From NCBI GenBank assembly GCA_946902985.2, contig OX336397.1, positions 148,545,890 through 148,609,889 of the forward strand: 64,000 bases of DNA, read 5' to 3'. The translations under genes and the position numbers were made by a program. This document shows positions 22,003 through 33,290 of this stretch, piece by piece. Each line of letters starts with the position of its first letter. The first letter of the stretch is position 1. The notes under the pieces are model-generated. The model was not told the DNA's origin and ran no database searches. It saw only the letters and a program-made list of their open reading frames with translations. The stretch is from Meconema thalassinum (taxonomy: Eukaryota; Arthropoda; Insecta; Orthoptera; Tettigoniidae).

Positions 22003-22402
22003 AACAAGAGTTTAGTGCTTTTCAGTCGGTCAACACGAATGTACCCAAAATAGATGGGTTATGCCCTAATCCTGAAATAAATTACATGAGATTAATAAAA
22101 CACTAGGATGACCAGTTTCGATCGTCAAGCGATCATCATCAGATCCATTACACTTAGGCTACAAAATCTATGTTTGCAATACTGCAACTAAATAATTGTA
22201 CATATTGTAAATATTTTCACCTGTATTGCAAACATAGATTTTGTAGCCTAAGTGTAATGGATCTGATGATGATCGCTTGACGATCGAAACTGGTCATCGT
22301 AGTGTTTTATTAATCTCATGTAATTTATTTCAGGATTAGGGCATAACCCATCTATTTTGGGTACATTCGTGTTGACCGACTGAAAAGCACTAAACTCTTG
22401 TT
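22003..22402. repeat. Foldback / MITE with 180-bp near-perfect inverted arms
   Basis: Left arm 22003-22182 and right arm 22223-22402 are reverse complements, with one mismatch seen by eye (CACTAGGATGACC against CACTACGATGACC). The spacer is 40 bp. Landmarks within each arm are TTTTCAGTCGGTCAACACGA, GATCGTCAAGCGATCATCATC and CTACAAAATCTATGTTTGC. A diverged single arm lies at 33055-33240. No ORF or clear target duplication is present; the flanks are TAGTA and ATTATTATT. Confidence 0.9.
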
Positions 22403-22454
22403 ATTATTATTATTATTATTTAATTTTTATTTATTTGTTAGTTATTTATTTATA

Positions 22455-22515
22455 AATATAGGGGCCGATGACCTCGTAGTTCCGCCTCTTCTAAGCCTCA
22501 ATAACTAACTAACTA
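22455..22515 (+). repeat. SINE 3' tail, AACT-repeat type
   Basis: GGGGCCGATGACCTCGTAGT, then TCCGCCTCTTCTAAGCCTCAATA and AACTAACTAACT. This is the same tail as the insertion at 14461-14517. Confidence 0.65.
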
Positions 22516-22639
22516 GGTATGTATTTAATATTATCTATTGACTATCGATTATTTATTTAATATTTTAAATTGATTATTATTTATTTCATATTTAATAGTT
22601 TTTGATTATTATTATTTTTATTCTAATACATCGAGTTGA

Positions 22640-25600
22640 GCCTCCATGGACTGCGTGATAACAACCAACTTCACTTTACTGTCTAGGTTTTGTTCTTGTA
22701 CTGGCTTTGACTTCCTGCCAGTATATTCTGATCCCAGCGACAAGTGTCGGTTTATGTTCTTCGGACAAAGATCCTCTCCCTTCTCCGGAAGTTGATTCCA
22801 TTTTAAAACCTTGGTAGTTGTTCACCAATCTACTAAATTTGTTCCTGTCAGGAATTTCTTGGTCTGGAATACCCATTTGCCTGAGATCTTTTTCGCATTC
22901 CTCGAACCATCTTGGCCTCGTTGCCTCAGACTTAATGAAACTCTATATTCTTTTCGTTAATCGATCATCAGTCATCCTCAAGAGGTGACAGTAAAATAGT
23001 AGCCGTCTCTTCTTAATTGATGCTGTGAAACGGTCTATTAGGTTGTACAAGTCCACATTGGCTCTCATTCGCCACTGTCCACTTTTTTTTATAATATCCT
23101 GCGCTCTCCTGTTTTCCAGTTGGTCAACTTGTCAGTGAGTATTCATGGTCAAAGTTTCGGACGCATATAATTCCTCAGGTTCTACAATTGTGGTATGGTG
23201 TCGGAATTTGGCCCCTATAGATATTCTTAGCCATTGGGTATGCCTGGTCTAACTTCCTTGTCCTGACATTAATTGCTTCCTCTTCAAATCCATTCTGCAG
23301 GCTGACATCACCGAGATATCTGAAATTTGTGACTCGACCGATTTTTCCAAGATTATTGATCATCCATTCAGGTCCATCGCAGATATTTGTCCTATATTTT
23401 GTCCTCTGAATAGAAATCTGGAATCCTACCTTTTCTGCAATTTCTGTCAGCCTATTGATCTGTTGACTGCTGAATGTATGTCGTTAGCAAAAATGGCCGG
23501 GTCAGACAGTCAACGTATACCTCTTTGTGCTTACGACCTAGGCTGAACCGATCTTCTTTTATTCCTTCTTGGTCTTACAACTTCCTCCATTCTCGAATGA
23601 ATTTTTCCAAAATACAGTTGAAGAAGAGTGGGGTTAGTCCGTTGCCCTGTCTTACGCCTGTTCTGATTGTAAAAGGATCTGATTTCTCTCCCATGAATTT
23701 GACTTTCCACTCCAACCTCTTCCAAAATATTCATTAATGACTCCCGGTCGATTAAGTCATACGCTTTATGAAAGTCAACAAACATGATCACGTAATATGT
23801 TCTCCTGCCATCTTGTGCCTGATGATGTTCTTCAGGTTAATGATCTGTTCCAGGCACGAACGACCCTTTCTGAAGCCAGCCGGGTATTCCCCGATCTGTT
23901 GATCAAGATGCGCTTCTATTCTGTTCTGAACTGCTTTGGAGAAAATCTTATATGGAACCGATACTAATGAGATGCCCCTATAGTTGTTGACATTTTTTGG
24001 CCTATTTTCATTTTATGAAAAAATAGGCTTATGAGATCACCTTTTGTCCGTGTGTGTGTGTGTGCGTGTGTGTGTATGTGAGGTGTGTGTGTGTGTCCCC
24101 ATAATAACATTAAAACGGCTGGTGCTATTACAATGAAACTCGGTAAGATCATAGCACTATTCTGTCCGACCCCGACCGTGCCCTTCAAATTTTATCTTGT
24201 CTCGCCAATCCAACATGGCGGCTGTGCGAAATATTTCACCAGCATTCATTATTTCCGAGACTATTACCGATATCGCCCTGAAATTGTGTACCGTGATAGA
24301 GGGCACTACTAGAAGTTCACCTACAAGACTTTCAAAATCCTGGTGACTACAAAACCAACTTGGCGGCCAAGTGAAGTTGAGACTTTTAAATAGACTTTTC
24401 TCGCGAGTTAACTATCCAAACGTAATGTAACTTGGTACAGCAAATGTTTATGCACATTGTAATGCACTGGAGTCTAATTTAGTTCAATTGTTTACATAAC
24501 CTCAAAATGGCGGCTGTGCGAAATATTTCACTGACATTCTATATCTCCGAAACTGTTACAGATATCACCCTGAAATTTTTTGCGGTGATAAAGGGTACTG
24601 ATACAAGTTTACCTATGTAACTTTCATAAAACTGTAACGTACAAAACGAACATGGCGTCCAAGCGACGTTGAAACATTTTAATAGACTTTTCTCGTGACT
24701 TAACTTTCTGAGCGCAGTGAAATGTGGTACAGTAAATGGTTTTACATATTGTAATGCACTGGCATCTAATTTAGTTCAATTGTTTACATAACCTCAAGAT
24801 GGCGGCGGTGCGAAATTTTAAAATTAAATTGGTATTTTTTGTGTCGTAATCATGCGATCGAAGTGAAAGTTTGATTAATGAACCTAGGCAATAATTGTCC
24901 TTGAATGGTACATAACTCTATGGCCTATACATATAACAATCCAAAATGGCGAGCATCCGAAATATTTAGACGGTTCTCGATATCTATAAATCTTTTACAG
25001 CAATCAACCTGTTTTTTTTAATGTTCATAGAGGCTATGAACATATGTTCACCTATAGGACTTTCAGTAACCTGGTGAGCACAAATCCAACATGGCGGCGA
25101 CGCGAAGTATATATATTTAAATGGACGTTTCTCTCGAATTAACTATCTGAGTGCAGTGAAACGTTGCACGTTTAATGCTTATACAAATGTTAATCCATTG
25201 GCATCTAATTTATTTCAATTGTTTGCATAATCACAAAATGGCAGCTGTGCGAAATTTTAAAATCTTCTTTTTACTTCTTGTGTTCTAATCATGTGATTGA
25301 AGTTTGAATACCACACGTACACAATAATCTTAATGTAATAGTAAAAAAATATAAATCCAACTTGGCGACCATCTGAAATATTTAGACTGTTCTCAATAAC
25401 TACGAATCTATCACAACCTTCAAACTGAAATTTTGTATGTTGATAGAGGCAATTAACATGAGTAGGATATATGAAAATAGGCTGTATAGTTCTTCACGGA
25501 ACTACTTGTTTATCACCCTTTTTCTGTAGTGGTTTGATTAGTACTGACAGCCATTCATTTGGTAAAATCTCAGGTCTCCATATCTCTTCAAAAACTTGAC

Positions 25601-27230
25601 TAGTACCTCTAGGGTTTTATCATTCGCCAGCTTCAGTAGTTCCACCACTATTGAATCTTCACAAGCGATCTTATTGCTCTTTCAACTGTTGATAATATCT
25701 TTGATTTTCTCTTTCAAGGTGTGGATGAGTTGGGTAATTTATGGATCGGATCGCACACAGGGAATTGTTCTTGTGATTCATCACAATTAAGTCGTTTTCA
25801 AAGTAACGAGACATGATCATACAGTTTTCTATGTTGGTCAGGGCCAGCTTTCAATTTTCATCTCCAAAACAGAGACTGAGGGCTTGATACCCTCTTAAAT
25901 GAGACTTGAACGTTTGATTGAAGTCTCAGGCATTGTTTTTCACGAAATCCTGATCGATCTCTTCTAACTGCCCGTCTCTCATATAGTCGCTTGGCCCTTC
26001 GGAAACTTCTGGCTTCTTCTTTTCAAGCTTCACGGAACACAGAAATCTTCAGGTGTTCAGGTCGAGTTCCACTTTTTCCAGGCATATGTACTTTGGGTCA
26101 GCACTTTATCACAAACCTCATTCCGCCATCTATGCTTTCTCTTCTTAGCTGTCAGTATTGTAGTATTAGCTGCTTGTTGGATCTTAGAGGCAATGTCCGC
26201 CCATTTATGAGATTCAAATGTCAGGTGCTGGTGGTATTGTTTTTATACATTTTGTTCGATTTTCAACTTTTTCAAGGTCATATTTTCGAATCCTATTGCC
26301 CGGTTTCTGGGTCTTATTGAGGGGAATGACATTTATTTTGAACTCAGAGAGGTAATGATCTGAATCAAACTGGGCACCTCTCTGCACGTTAACATTCATT
26401 ACTTCCTTAATCGCTCTCCTACAGATTGCTATATGATTGATCTGTTTCTCTCCACACACATTCCCTGGTGAACGCCAAGTTGTTTGTTTGGTTTGTGTTT
26501 GTAGAACGTTGACTTTATCTGAAGATTGAAGATGCTACACAGATTGACAAGTCTTATATTATTTCTGTTATTCATCCTGTGAGCAGGATAGTTTCCAATT
26601 GTTGATCTGAATTGCGGTTTTATTCCCAGCTGAGCATTTTAGTCACCTAGTAAGATCTTGATGTTCTTTGTTGGTATTTTCTCCAACTGTTCTTCAAGGA
26701 GGTCCCAAAACTGTTCAACTATCTCGGGATTACGTCTGTTGTCCTCATTAATCAGAGCATGCGCATTGATCAGCGTGTATCCTCTGTTACCTCAGCAGAC
26801 TTATATTGGATAGTCTCTCAGAAGGGCTAAATAATTCCACTATTGAACTGACAACCTTCTTACGAACACATCCCATGATGCTTGGTTGTTCAAACCATTG
26901 TGGGTCAGAAAGCTCCTTCTCAGTAATAGAACCGAGGTTGTAAGCCCCGGAGCTCAATAACAGTCCGCTCCTCGGCAGACAGACGCCTTTAGCAGCCGCT
27001 AACAAGAACAGACGGTGCTAAATAAAGACAGTTCCTCCGCTTTATCCTCCAATGAGACCCGAAGCCTTCTTCCGCTTACAAAACCGATGACAATCTTCAC
27101 CGTAACACTGGTAAGGGGCACTTACGAGGTATTACTATCCAGGACAGCTGGAGCAAGGTTTTCTACAGAGATGTTACTCCTCTATCATTCACCACATTGT
27201 CCTGGCTTGTGACAGACATTGCCTGGTTTC
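22640..27230 (-). mobile_element. RTE-like LINE, minus strand, split by a Helentron-like insertion
   Basis: Reading from 27230 down: a 5' region without clear coding; endonuclease remnants near 26800-26210 (GYTLINAHALINEDNR, KNIKILLGD, INHIAICRRA, SDHYLSEFKINVIP); and the start of the RT domain near 25600-25515 (ILPNEWLSVLIKPLQKKGDK). The reading is cut by the insertion at 24000-25510 and resumes at 23999 with NVNNYRGISLVSVPYKIF, EYPAGFRKGRSCLEQIINLK and MFVDFHKAYDLIDRESLM. Next come GKIGRVTNFRYLGDVSLQNG (about 23340) and the C-terminus EIPDRNKFSRLVNNYQGFK (about 22850). Many frameshifts and stops show it is dead. GDK before and NVNNYRG after the insertion are adjacent in related LINEs, which proves the split. 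Confidence 0.75.
24000..25510 (+). mobile_element. Helentron/DINE-like non-autonomous element, copy B, inserted in a LINE
   Basis: The ends match copy A: GCCTATTTTCAT with a hairpin partner at the left, ATGAAAATAGGC about 37 bp from the right end. The terminal hairpin AGTTC-TTCACG-GAACT is followed by ACTTGTT. The nine ~146-bp units carry the landmark at 24212, 24357, 24504, 24649, 24796, 24943, 25088, 25235 and 25359. Four units match GCCGCCATNTTG (read in reverse) exactly. The element sits in a T-run of the LINE RT gene with no visible target duplication, as expected for Helentron insertion between T and T. A GT/TG simple repeat (24045-24100) replaces part of the left side. Confidence 0.7.
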
Positions 27231-28559
27231 CCATATGATGGACCCAGGTTGGCGGCTTTTATTATTGTGTATTTATTGTTTTTTTAATCTAGGGCAGTAC
27301 AACAACAGACAGGATAACCGAGTGGTCGATCCCAACTTTTGCAACACCAGTCACGGTAGCAACGTGCACTCGCGACCCATCCAAGATGGCAGTCCCACCA
27401 ACACCATACACCTGCCCCCTTCTCTCACGCCATATCCCCTTATCCCCACCACCACCACCTTCAAAATTCCCTCAAATTACGAACAGATTTTTCCAAACTT
27501 TACCAGATTTTCCACAAAGACCAGCATTGCTGATACTTACTTATGGCAGGCCCCTCTCTGTCGACCTCCCTTGCTCATCTCTTATTCTCTTCCAACCCAG
27601 TTGCCATTCGAGTGTCCTGTGATCTACTAAAATCATCAAATATTCACCAGATTACCTAAAATATCCAAAATACAATAAAATTTAATAAGAGTAATGAAAT
27701 TAATCATATAGCCCCAAAATTCTTTCAATTATACCAAGATTCTCCGAAAATAATAAGAGTCCCCAAAATTCTCCAAATTTTATCAAAATGTTCTAAAGTA
27801 CGTAGGAATTCCTGATAACACCCAAATTTCTACGATTTACTCCAAACTTCCGAACAAATATACCAAGATTCCCAAAAAACCTTCCCAATATACTAAGATT
27901 CCCCAGATTCATCAGATTACCCAAAATCAACCCAAAATTCCTCAAATCCTACAATTCCAAAGCACACCAGACATCCTCGTAAGAAACGGTTATACTTTAT
28001 GTTCAAATACATAATTGCAACTACCTTCCAATGGGGGTAAGGAATGGATGGTTAGGGTACCCGCGCGAGCATCAGTTGACACAAGGACAAGGGCACAAAG
28101 AGCCCACTGATGAGCGTATTGGTGTTCCTAGGCGAAACCCCACACAAGTATTAATTCCTTGGCCATAAGAGGCAATATACAATCTTCTTGGGAGCCTTTA
28201 TAAAGGGGGGGGGGGGGGGTGAAAGACTGATTGAGCATTAAGCTCTCGCAGTAAGGAGTTTGTGTACAGTTAGCTACTCCTGTGGGGGGTCAAAGCAAGG
28301 TCACCAAGTGCCCGCTGATGAGCCTATCTTGGTGTTCCTAGTCGGTACTCCACATAATACACGGCGTAAACCTAGAAGCATTTATGAATTTTATATTAAA
28401 GCAGTTTGAACATTTTGATAACATGGGCCCTGCATTCTCATATGGTGGTTGTGTTAGGGGATATAAAGAGTCGACGTATATAAAAGTCAACGCAATGAGT
28501 TCTCAGTTGGGATCAACAGTATCGTTCAAGAAATATGGTAGTGTAGCGACGAACTCTTT

Positions 28560-28995
28560 CTACGTCGGTTAGTTTTTGGAGCGCCCTTGCTGTATGGAAG
28601 TGAGTGATGGGCAGTTTAAGGATTACCGATACAAAAACTAGAGTTAACTGATGTGAAGGTAGCACTTATGATTGCTGGGACGATTAGGTGGTAACAATGG
28701 CAAGAGGTGTATGCATTCTCGTAATGTGTAGTTAAAGGCTTAGTTAGAAATGGACACGTTGGAAATAGCTTTCCGTGTGAGCCAAGTTAGATGGTGGGTT
28801 CCTCTGGTGAGAATGGAAGGAGGAGAGATTACCTAAGAGGTTAATGATTTCGGCTGTAGAGGGTAAGAGAAGGAGAGGTAGTCCTAGGAGGCGAAGGATG
28901 AAATCAGAGTTTAACGGTCTCAAAATGAGAGGTTTAGAAGCAGAGAAAGCCTCAGTACTAACTGTTAATAGGGGATCATGGATACAACTCTCTGT
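28560..28995 (+). pseudogene. LINE RT C-terminal fragment inside the long-armed element
   Basis: Broken frames read LLYGSE, IQKLELTDVKVALMIAGTIR, GHVGNSF, then GKRRRGSPRRRRMKSEFNG and GLEAEKASVLTVNRGSW. This is the usual end of an RTE-like LINE (LYGSE..., mid-region with WxGHV, then GRPRKRW and DRxxW). Heavily mutated. Confidence 0.5.
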
Positions 28996-29274
28996 CGTTC
29001 TATGACGTCATCAATTGTCTCGCTTCCTGATCTCGATACACGCATCCACTTGTCGGTACATATCCATGGGCTTGTGAAACTCCGTGTGGGGTTCTTTACA
29101 CTAGTATAGGGGAATTTGTGGGGATTTGGTTCATTCCGAGGTGATTTAGGTAATTCCTGTGGAAATTTTGGTATTTGAGTGAATTAAGGAACAATTTGGA
29201 GGGAAATCTGAGGTATTTAGGTGTCGTGTTAGATAATCTGTGTTGTTATCGTGTCTGTAGTAATGTGTGTATTT

Positions 29275-29490
29275 AACAATTAAGGATAGGGAAGGACGCA
29301 GTGATGGCCTTCAGTTAGGAACCATCCCAGCATTTGCCTGGTGTAGAAGTGGTGCACCTTTTCCAGGAAGGGTGAGGTCGGAATCGAACCCGCCTCTTCT
29401 GAGTTGTGCTTCACGAGGCTGAGTGGACCCTGTTCCAGCCTTGGCAGAGGAGGGAATCGAACCAGGGTATTCGCGATGAAAACTGTATCT
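29275..29490 (-). repeat. tRNA-derived SINE (dimeric-head family), minus strand
   Basis: Two B boxes are seen on the minus strand: GGTTCGATTCCCTCC (about 29465-29451) and GGGTTCGATTCCGACC (about 29401-29386). They are followed by CCTTCCTGGAAAAGGTGCAC, CCAGGCAAATGCTGGGATGG and GAAGGCCATCACTGCGTCC. Confidence 0.75.
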
Positions 29491-29579
29491 ATATTATTAA
29501 CATTGAATGGAGATTGCTTGTTATCACAAGTATGTGATAGAAGCGGCATTTTATACCCGCTGACATGGCATCTGTCATG

Positions 29580-30625
29580 ACCTGGGAGACTGTTTGACTA
29601 GTTCGCTCAAGAGTGGACTTGAAGCAACTCGATCGTTTAGCTCTGTGTACCTGAGTACGCGTAATTCATGTTGGGGGATTATTTCATCTCGGTCGTCAAC
29701 CCCGTGTATTTGCGTGTGCGTAATTGATGTTGAGCGATTGCGACAACTTGGTCATCGATACCTTGTGGTTACATTTGAGAGGACTAGAGACATCATGGTT
29801 ATTACGCACCGTCTGTTGGGTAATTTGAAAAATTTTAGTTAAATTCTGGGGGTAAATATGAAGGGATTGATGAACTTTTGTCAATTTGAATAATTATTGA
29901 AAAATCTGTGCATTTAGGGACTTTAAGAGACATTTATGTGAATTCTGGGGTAAATTTGGAGATTCTGTGTTTATTTAGGTAGGCATTGGTGAAGTTGTTT
30001 ATGTTAGGAAAATTTTAGAGAATTCTTCTTGAAATTCAGAAACATGACTGGTGTGGAGTAACGGGTTACCGTCCGTTAACTAGCCTGCACCGATAACGAA
30101 TCATCTGGCCGGGAACCCATGGGTGTGGTCACACACTGCTCTTAGAACACCTCCTGATGAATTTTATGAGTTCAGTCAGTTACTGTAACGGCAATTTTCA
30201 TATCGATCGCAATACACCCTAGGCACGGGATAATTCCTTACTGTCATTGTCGGAAGAGAGAACAAGAGTTGAACAAAGAAGGTGGACGTGAAAAATGACA
30301 GCGAGGAGCCTAGCCCCAAGTAAGGGAAACCTATACCATACCCGGCTCGGGACACCTTGGTCGCTAACCGACATTCCACTCGTTGAAGACTCCATGCTCT
30401 GGGAATTTTAGAAACATTTAGGGGAACTCTTGTGTCAGAATTTAGATATTAACAGCACGGTTACGCCGTCGGGTCAGCCCGGTGTCTTAACATCATCCTT
30501 CTGCCCTTGGGGAAAAACATGATGTTACCAGCTTGTGTGGACAGATACCAACTCGCGTCTATGCCGACCGTCCGCTCCTTGGCCACATTGCAAGGTAGTT
30601 AAAAGTATGTGTTTAAACGTATAGC
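29580..30625. other. Interior of the long-armed element; no gene seen
   Basis: Contains an imperfect direct repeat (CGCGTAATTCATGTTG at about 29659 and TGCGTAATTGATGTTG at about 29718) and G/T-rich runs of the type GGGAATTTTGG that also fill the arms. No coding motif was recognised. Confidence 0.45.
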
Positions 30626-31559
30626 TTAACCCGTTTATTACAAGAACGTCTGGTGTGTGTGCTCTGGAATTGTAGGATTTGAGGATTCTTTTGTGAATTC
30701 TAGGTAATCTGATGAATTTGGGGAATCTTAGTATATTGGAGGGACTTTTGGGAATCTTGATATATTTGTAAGGAATTCTGGGGAACCTGCTGAATTAGAA
30801 ATAACCCAATTCGGGGAAATTTGGGAGGATTTTTTAATGTATTTTACGAAATTTTGGGGAATCTTAGTTTATTTGGGGGATGTTTAGGAAATGTGGTCAT
30901 TTTATGCGTTTTATAGAATTTTGTGGAATTTTGGTGATTTTAGGATATCTGGTGAATGGGGTAATCTTAGTATATTGGGAAGGATTTTGGGGATTCTTGA
31001 TATATTTGTAAGGAATTCTGGGGAATCTGCTGAATTAGGAGTTGCCTAAGTCGGGGAAATTTGGGAGACTTGAGGCTTTTTAATGTCTTTTAGGAAATTT
31101 GGGTAATCTTAATATATTTGAGGGTTGTTTGGGAAGTATTGTCACTTTGATGCGTTTTATAGAATTTTGGGGAATTTTGGTGATAGAAAGAAAATCTGGT
31201 GAATATATGATGATTTTGGCAAGTTACATGACACTCGAATGGCATCTGGGTTAGAAGAGAATAAGAAATTAGCAGGGGAGTTCGGCAGGGAGGGGCCAGG
31301 CTAAAGTACTTGTAACCAATGTTCTCTGTGGAAAATCAGGTAAATTTTGGTAAAATCTGTTTGGTATTTTAGGGAATTCTGGAGGTGGTGGTGGTGAGGA
31401 TTGGGGGATTGGGTGTGAGGGAAGGGGTCAGGGGTATGGTGTAGATGGGACCGTCATCTTGGATGGGTCAGGAGTGCATCGAGGGATCGGTTGTTCGGTC
31501 ATCCTGTCTAGTGTTGTAATACCCATAAATAAATAAATGCCTAAATAATAACAATAATA

Positions 31560-31818
31560 ATCAATCCATATTAATTATATAATTTCTGTATCGGAATGCT
31601 AGCAGCTCTGCCGATGTGTAGCAGGAATGTCTGCACCATTTTGCATTCAAGATGGCGTTCATCAGGGATCGGCTTTATCTCCACCTCTGTTCATCCTCTG
31701 TTTCGACACTAACAGCACAGAAGTGTTAACACTGCACTCATGGACTCTACCTTTTGATGATGTTATAGGCACCTGTGAATCGCGCGAAGATTTGCAACAC
31801 CTAGTCCAAAGTTGGTAA
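31560..31818 (+). pseudogene. LINE reverse transcriptase fragment (motifs B-C)
   Basis: The frame reads PFCIQDGVHQGSALSPPLF, then ILCFDTNSTEVLTLHSWTLPF, DDVIGTCESREDLQHLVQSW. HQGSALSP is RT motif B. PFDDV stands where an active enzyme has YADDV, so one catalytic Asp context is damaged. It ends abruptly at the Helitron-like sequence that follows. Confidence 0.65.
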
Positions 31819-31819
31819 G

Positions 31820-32203
31820 ACTCCTTGTCCCCTATGAGTTCGTATACCATTCATCCGATTGCGATGAAACTAGGGTGAATTCTTGTGTGCACTACGGAGA
31901 AGCTGTCTAGCTTCAAAATATTTATGTAACAGGAAAGGATGAGGGACTTAACAGGAACCCTTACATCCCACAGTAACCCAATTGCACAATCAGTATACTT
32001 ATCACACCGCAATGCCAGGTGTGAAAATAGCTTTCTGATTCATCGCGAGGTGACATTAGGAGACTGTCAGCAGCCCGCCGTGTTATTTGGCATCGTTGCC
32101 TATTCCAAACCAGTTCACGCCATGGTTTTGGCAAGGGATTCTTTAATAGTATCTTCCTTTCTGTCTTTGATTAGTATTGCAAGGCATGCCGGGTACAGCT
32201 AGT
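31820..32203 (+). mobile_element. Possible non-autonomous Helitron-like element
   Basis: It starts near TCCTTGTCCCCTATGAG, with CATCCGATTGCGATGAAAC shortly inside, and ends with the small palindrome GGCATGCC, then GGGTACAGCTAGT. A CTAG end followed by T is the expected Helitron 3' terminus. The 5' border (TC preceded by C rather than A) does not fit well, so this is a tentative call. Confidence 0.35.
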
Positions 32204-32299
32204 TGAAAAAAATATTAAATAAATAAAAATTAGTAATAGATAGTAAATTAAAAGATAATAATTAAGCCATATTAAATATTTATAAAATAGATAAATAAG

Positions 32300-32520
32300 T
32301 TGGAAGAGAAAAGAGATTGACCAAGGAAGGTCAACAAAGATTAGCCTAGCGCAAGTAGAACCAATGGTGGAATTTTATGGTAAATCTAATTAAATTTGGA
32401 AAAACCTGTTTAGAATTTTAAGGAATTCTAGGGTTGTGGGTGGTGGCGGATGGGGTAGTGGCTAGGGAAGGAGGGGTGAAGGCATCTACCATAACTTTTG
32501 AAAAGTCGTGATCTTGAAAG
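32300..32520 (+). repeat. Diverged fragment of the long-armed element's right arm
   Basis: TTTATGGTAAATCTAATTAAATT, AAAACCTGTTTAGAATTTTA, AGGAATTCTAGGGTTGTGGG and GCTAGGGAAGGAGGGGTGAA follow the order and orientation of 31330-31450 in the right arm. Confidence 0.5.
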
Positions 32521-33054
32521 AGCCTCAAGTGCACTAAATTACATTATTTTCCCCGGGGATGTGGGGGATGGATCCCTCTCGTTTGAGCCCACACATGAAT
32601 ATCTCCGACTGCTCGTTTGATAGTTCGCATGGCTCTCCCACTGTATGTATTGCAGGTTGCCCGTTCAGCTGCCCTAAGATATCCACTTAATCGAGACGAT
32701 AAAAGATCATTTTCACTGTTAAGAAGTATCAGCCGGAATTGATGGTTATTACCTCTTCTCCACGCACAAGCGGTTTTTTCTTGCTATAGAGAGATTAAAA
32801 CGTTCATCCGGAAGAATTATAAATTCAAAATCTCCGACATACAGTATAAAACAGTATTTGTCTCTATAATATATATTGGCTGCACGAGTACCGCTTCATT
32901 GAAGAATAGAAACGTGCTCAGTTTCTAGAATGTAAGGAAAACATGCCTGGCAATGCAAGTGCTGAAAATGCATTAGGTAAATTTTGACTGGTTAGATCTC
33001 TCGACCACAAAGGTATTAGCACGTTTTGCTTGATCATCTAACATAGCCAAATAA

Positions 33055-33240
33055 ACTTCTTTTCAGTTGGTCAACACGATTGTACATAAATTGTAATGTG
33101 TGTTATTCCCTGAAGCAAATTACATGAGGCTAAAGAATTCTCTTGAATGACTAGTTCCAATCATCATCAGGCGCATCACATTTTGGCTTTTAAATCTGTG
33201 TCTACGAATACAGAAGGCTATTGTATAATTATCTGAAATT
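33055..33240 (+). repeat. Diverged single arm of the 22003 foldback, just ahead of the finger exon
   Basis: CTTTTCAGTTGGTCAACACG, AGCAAATTACATGAGGCTAA, GACTAGTTCCAATCATCATC and TTTTGGCTTTTAAATCTGTG correspond in order to one arm of the foldback at 22003-22182. It ends about 50 bp before the splice acceptor at 33290. Confidence 0.6.
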
Positions 33241-33290
33241 GTGCTATGTGATTTTGATATTATAATGTTAGTGGCTATTTTACTTCGCAG

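Larger units (their letters stand above)
27292..31525. mobile_element. 4.2-kb element with long inverted arms (unclassified)
   Basis: The left arm (27292 to about 28005) and right arm (about 30628 to 31525) are diverged reverse complements. Matching pairs include GACAGGATAACCGAGTGGTC with GACAGGATGACCGAACAACC, GACCCATCCAAGATGGCAGT with GACCCATCCAAGATGACGGT, GCCATTCGAGTGTCCTGTGA with GCCATTCGAGTGTCATGTAA, and AATCCTACAATTCCAAAGCA with AATCCTACAATTCCAGAGCA. The right arm is longer because a ~240-bp piece is duplicated in tandem (starts near 30731 and 30971). The inside holds unrelated relics: a short duplicated block (28105 and 28308), a LINE fragment and a SINE. No transposase was found, so it is non-autonomous or a captured composite. 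Confidence 0.65.

Noticed and set aside
27235..27630. 131-aa frame, Pro/Thr-rich
   Set aside because: It lies wholly in the left arm of the inverted-repeat element and its partner in the right arm does not keep the frame.
31820..32203. Firm Helitron annotation
   Set aside because: The 3' CTAG-T end fits, but the 5' base context and the weak terminal hairpin do not; kept only as a low-confidence feature.
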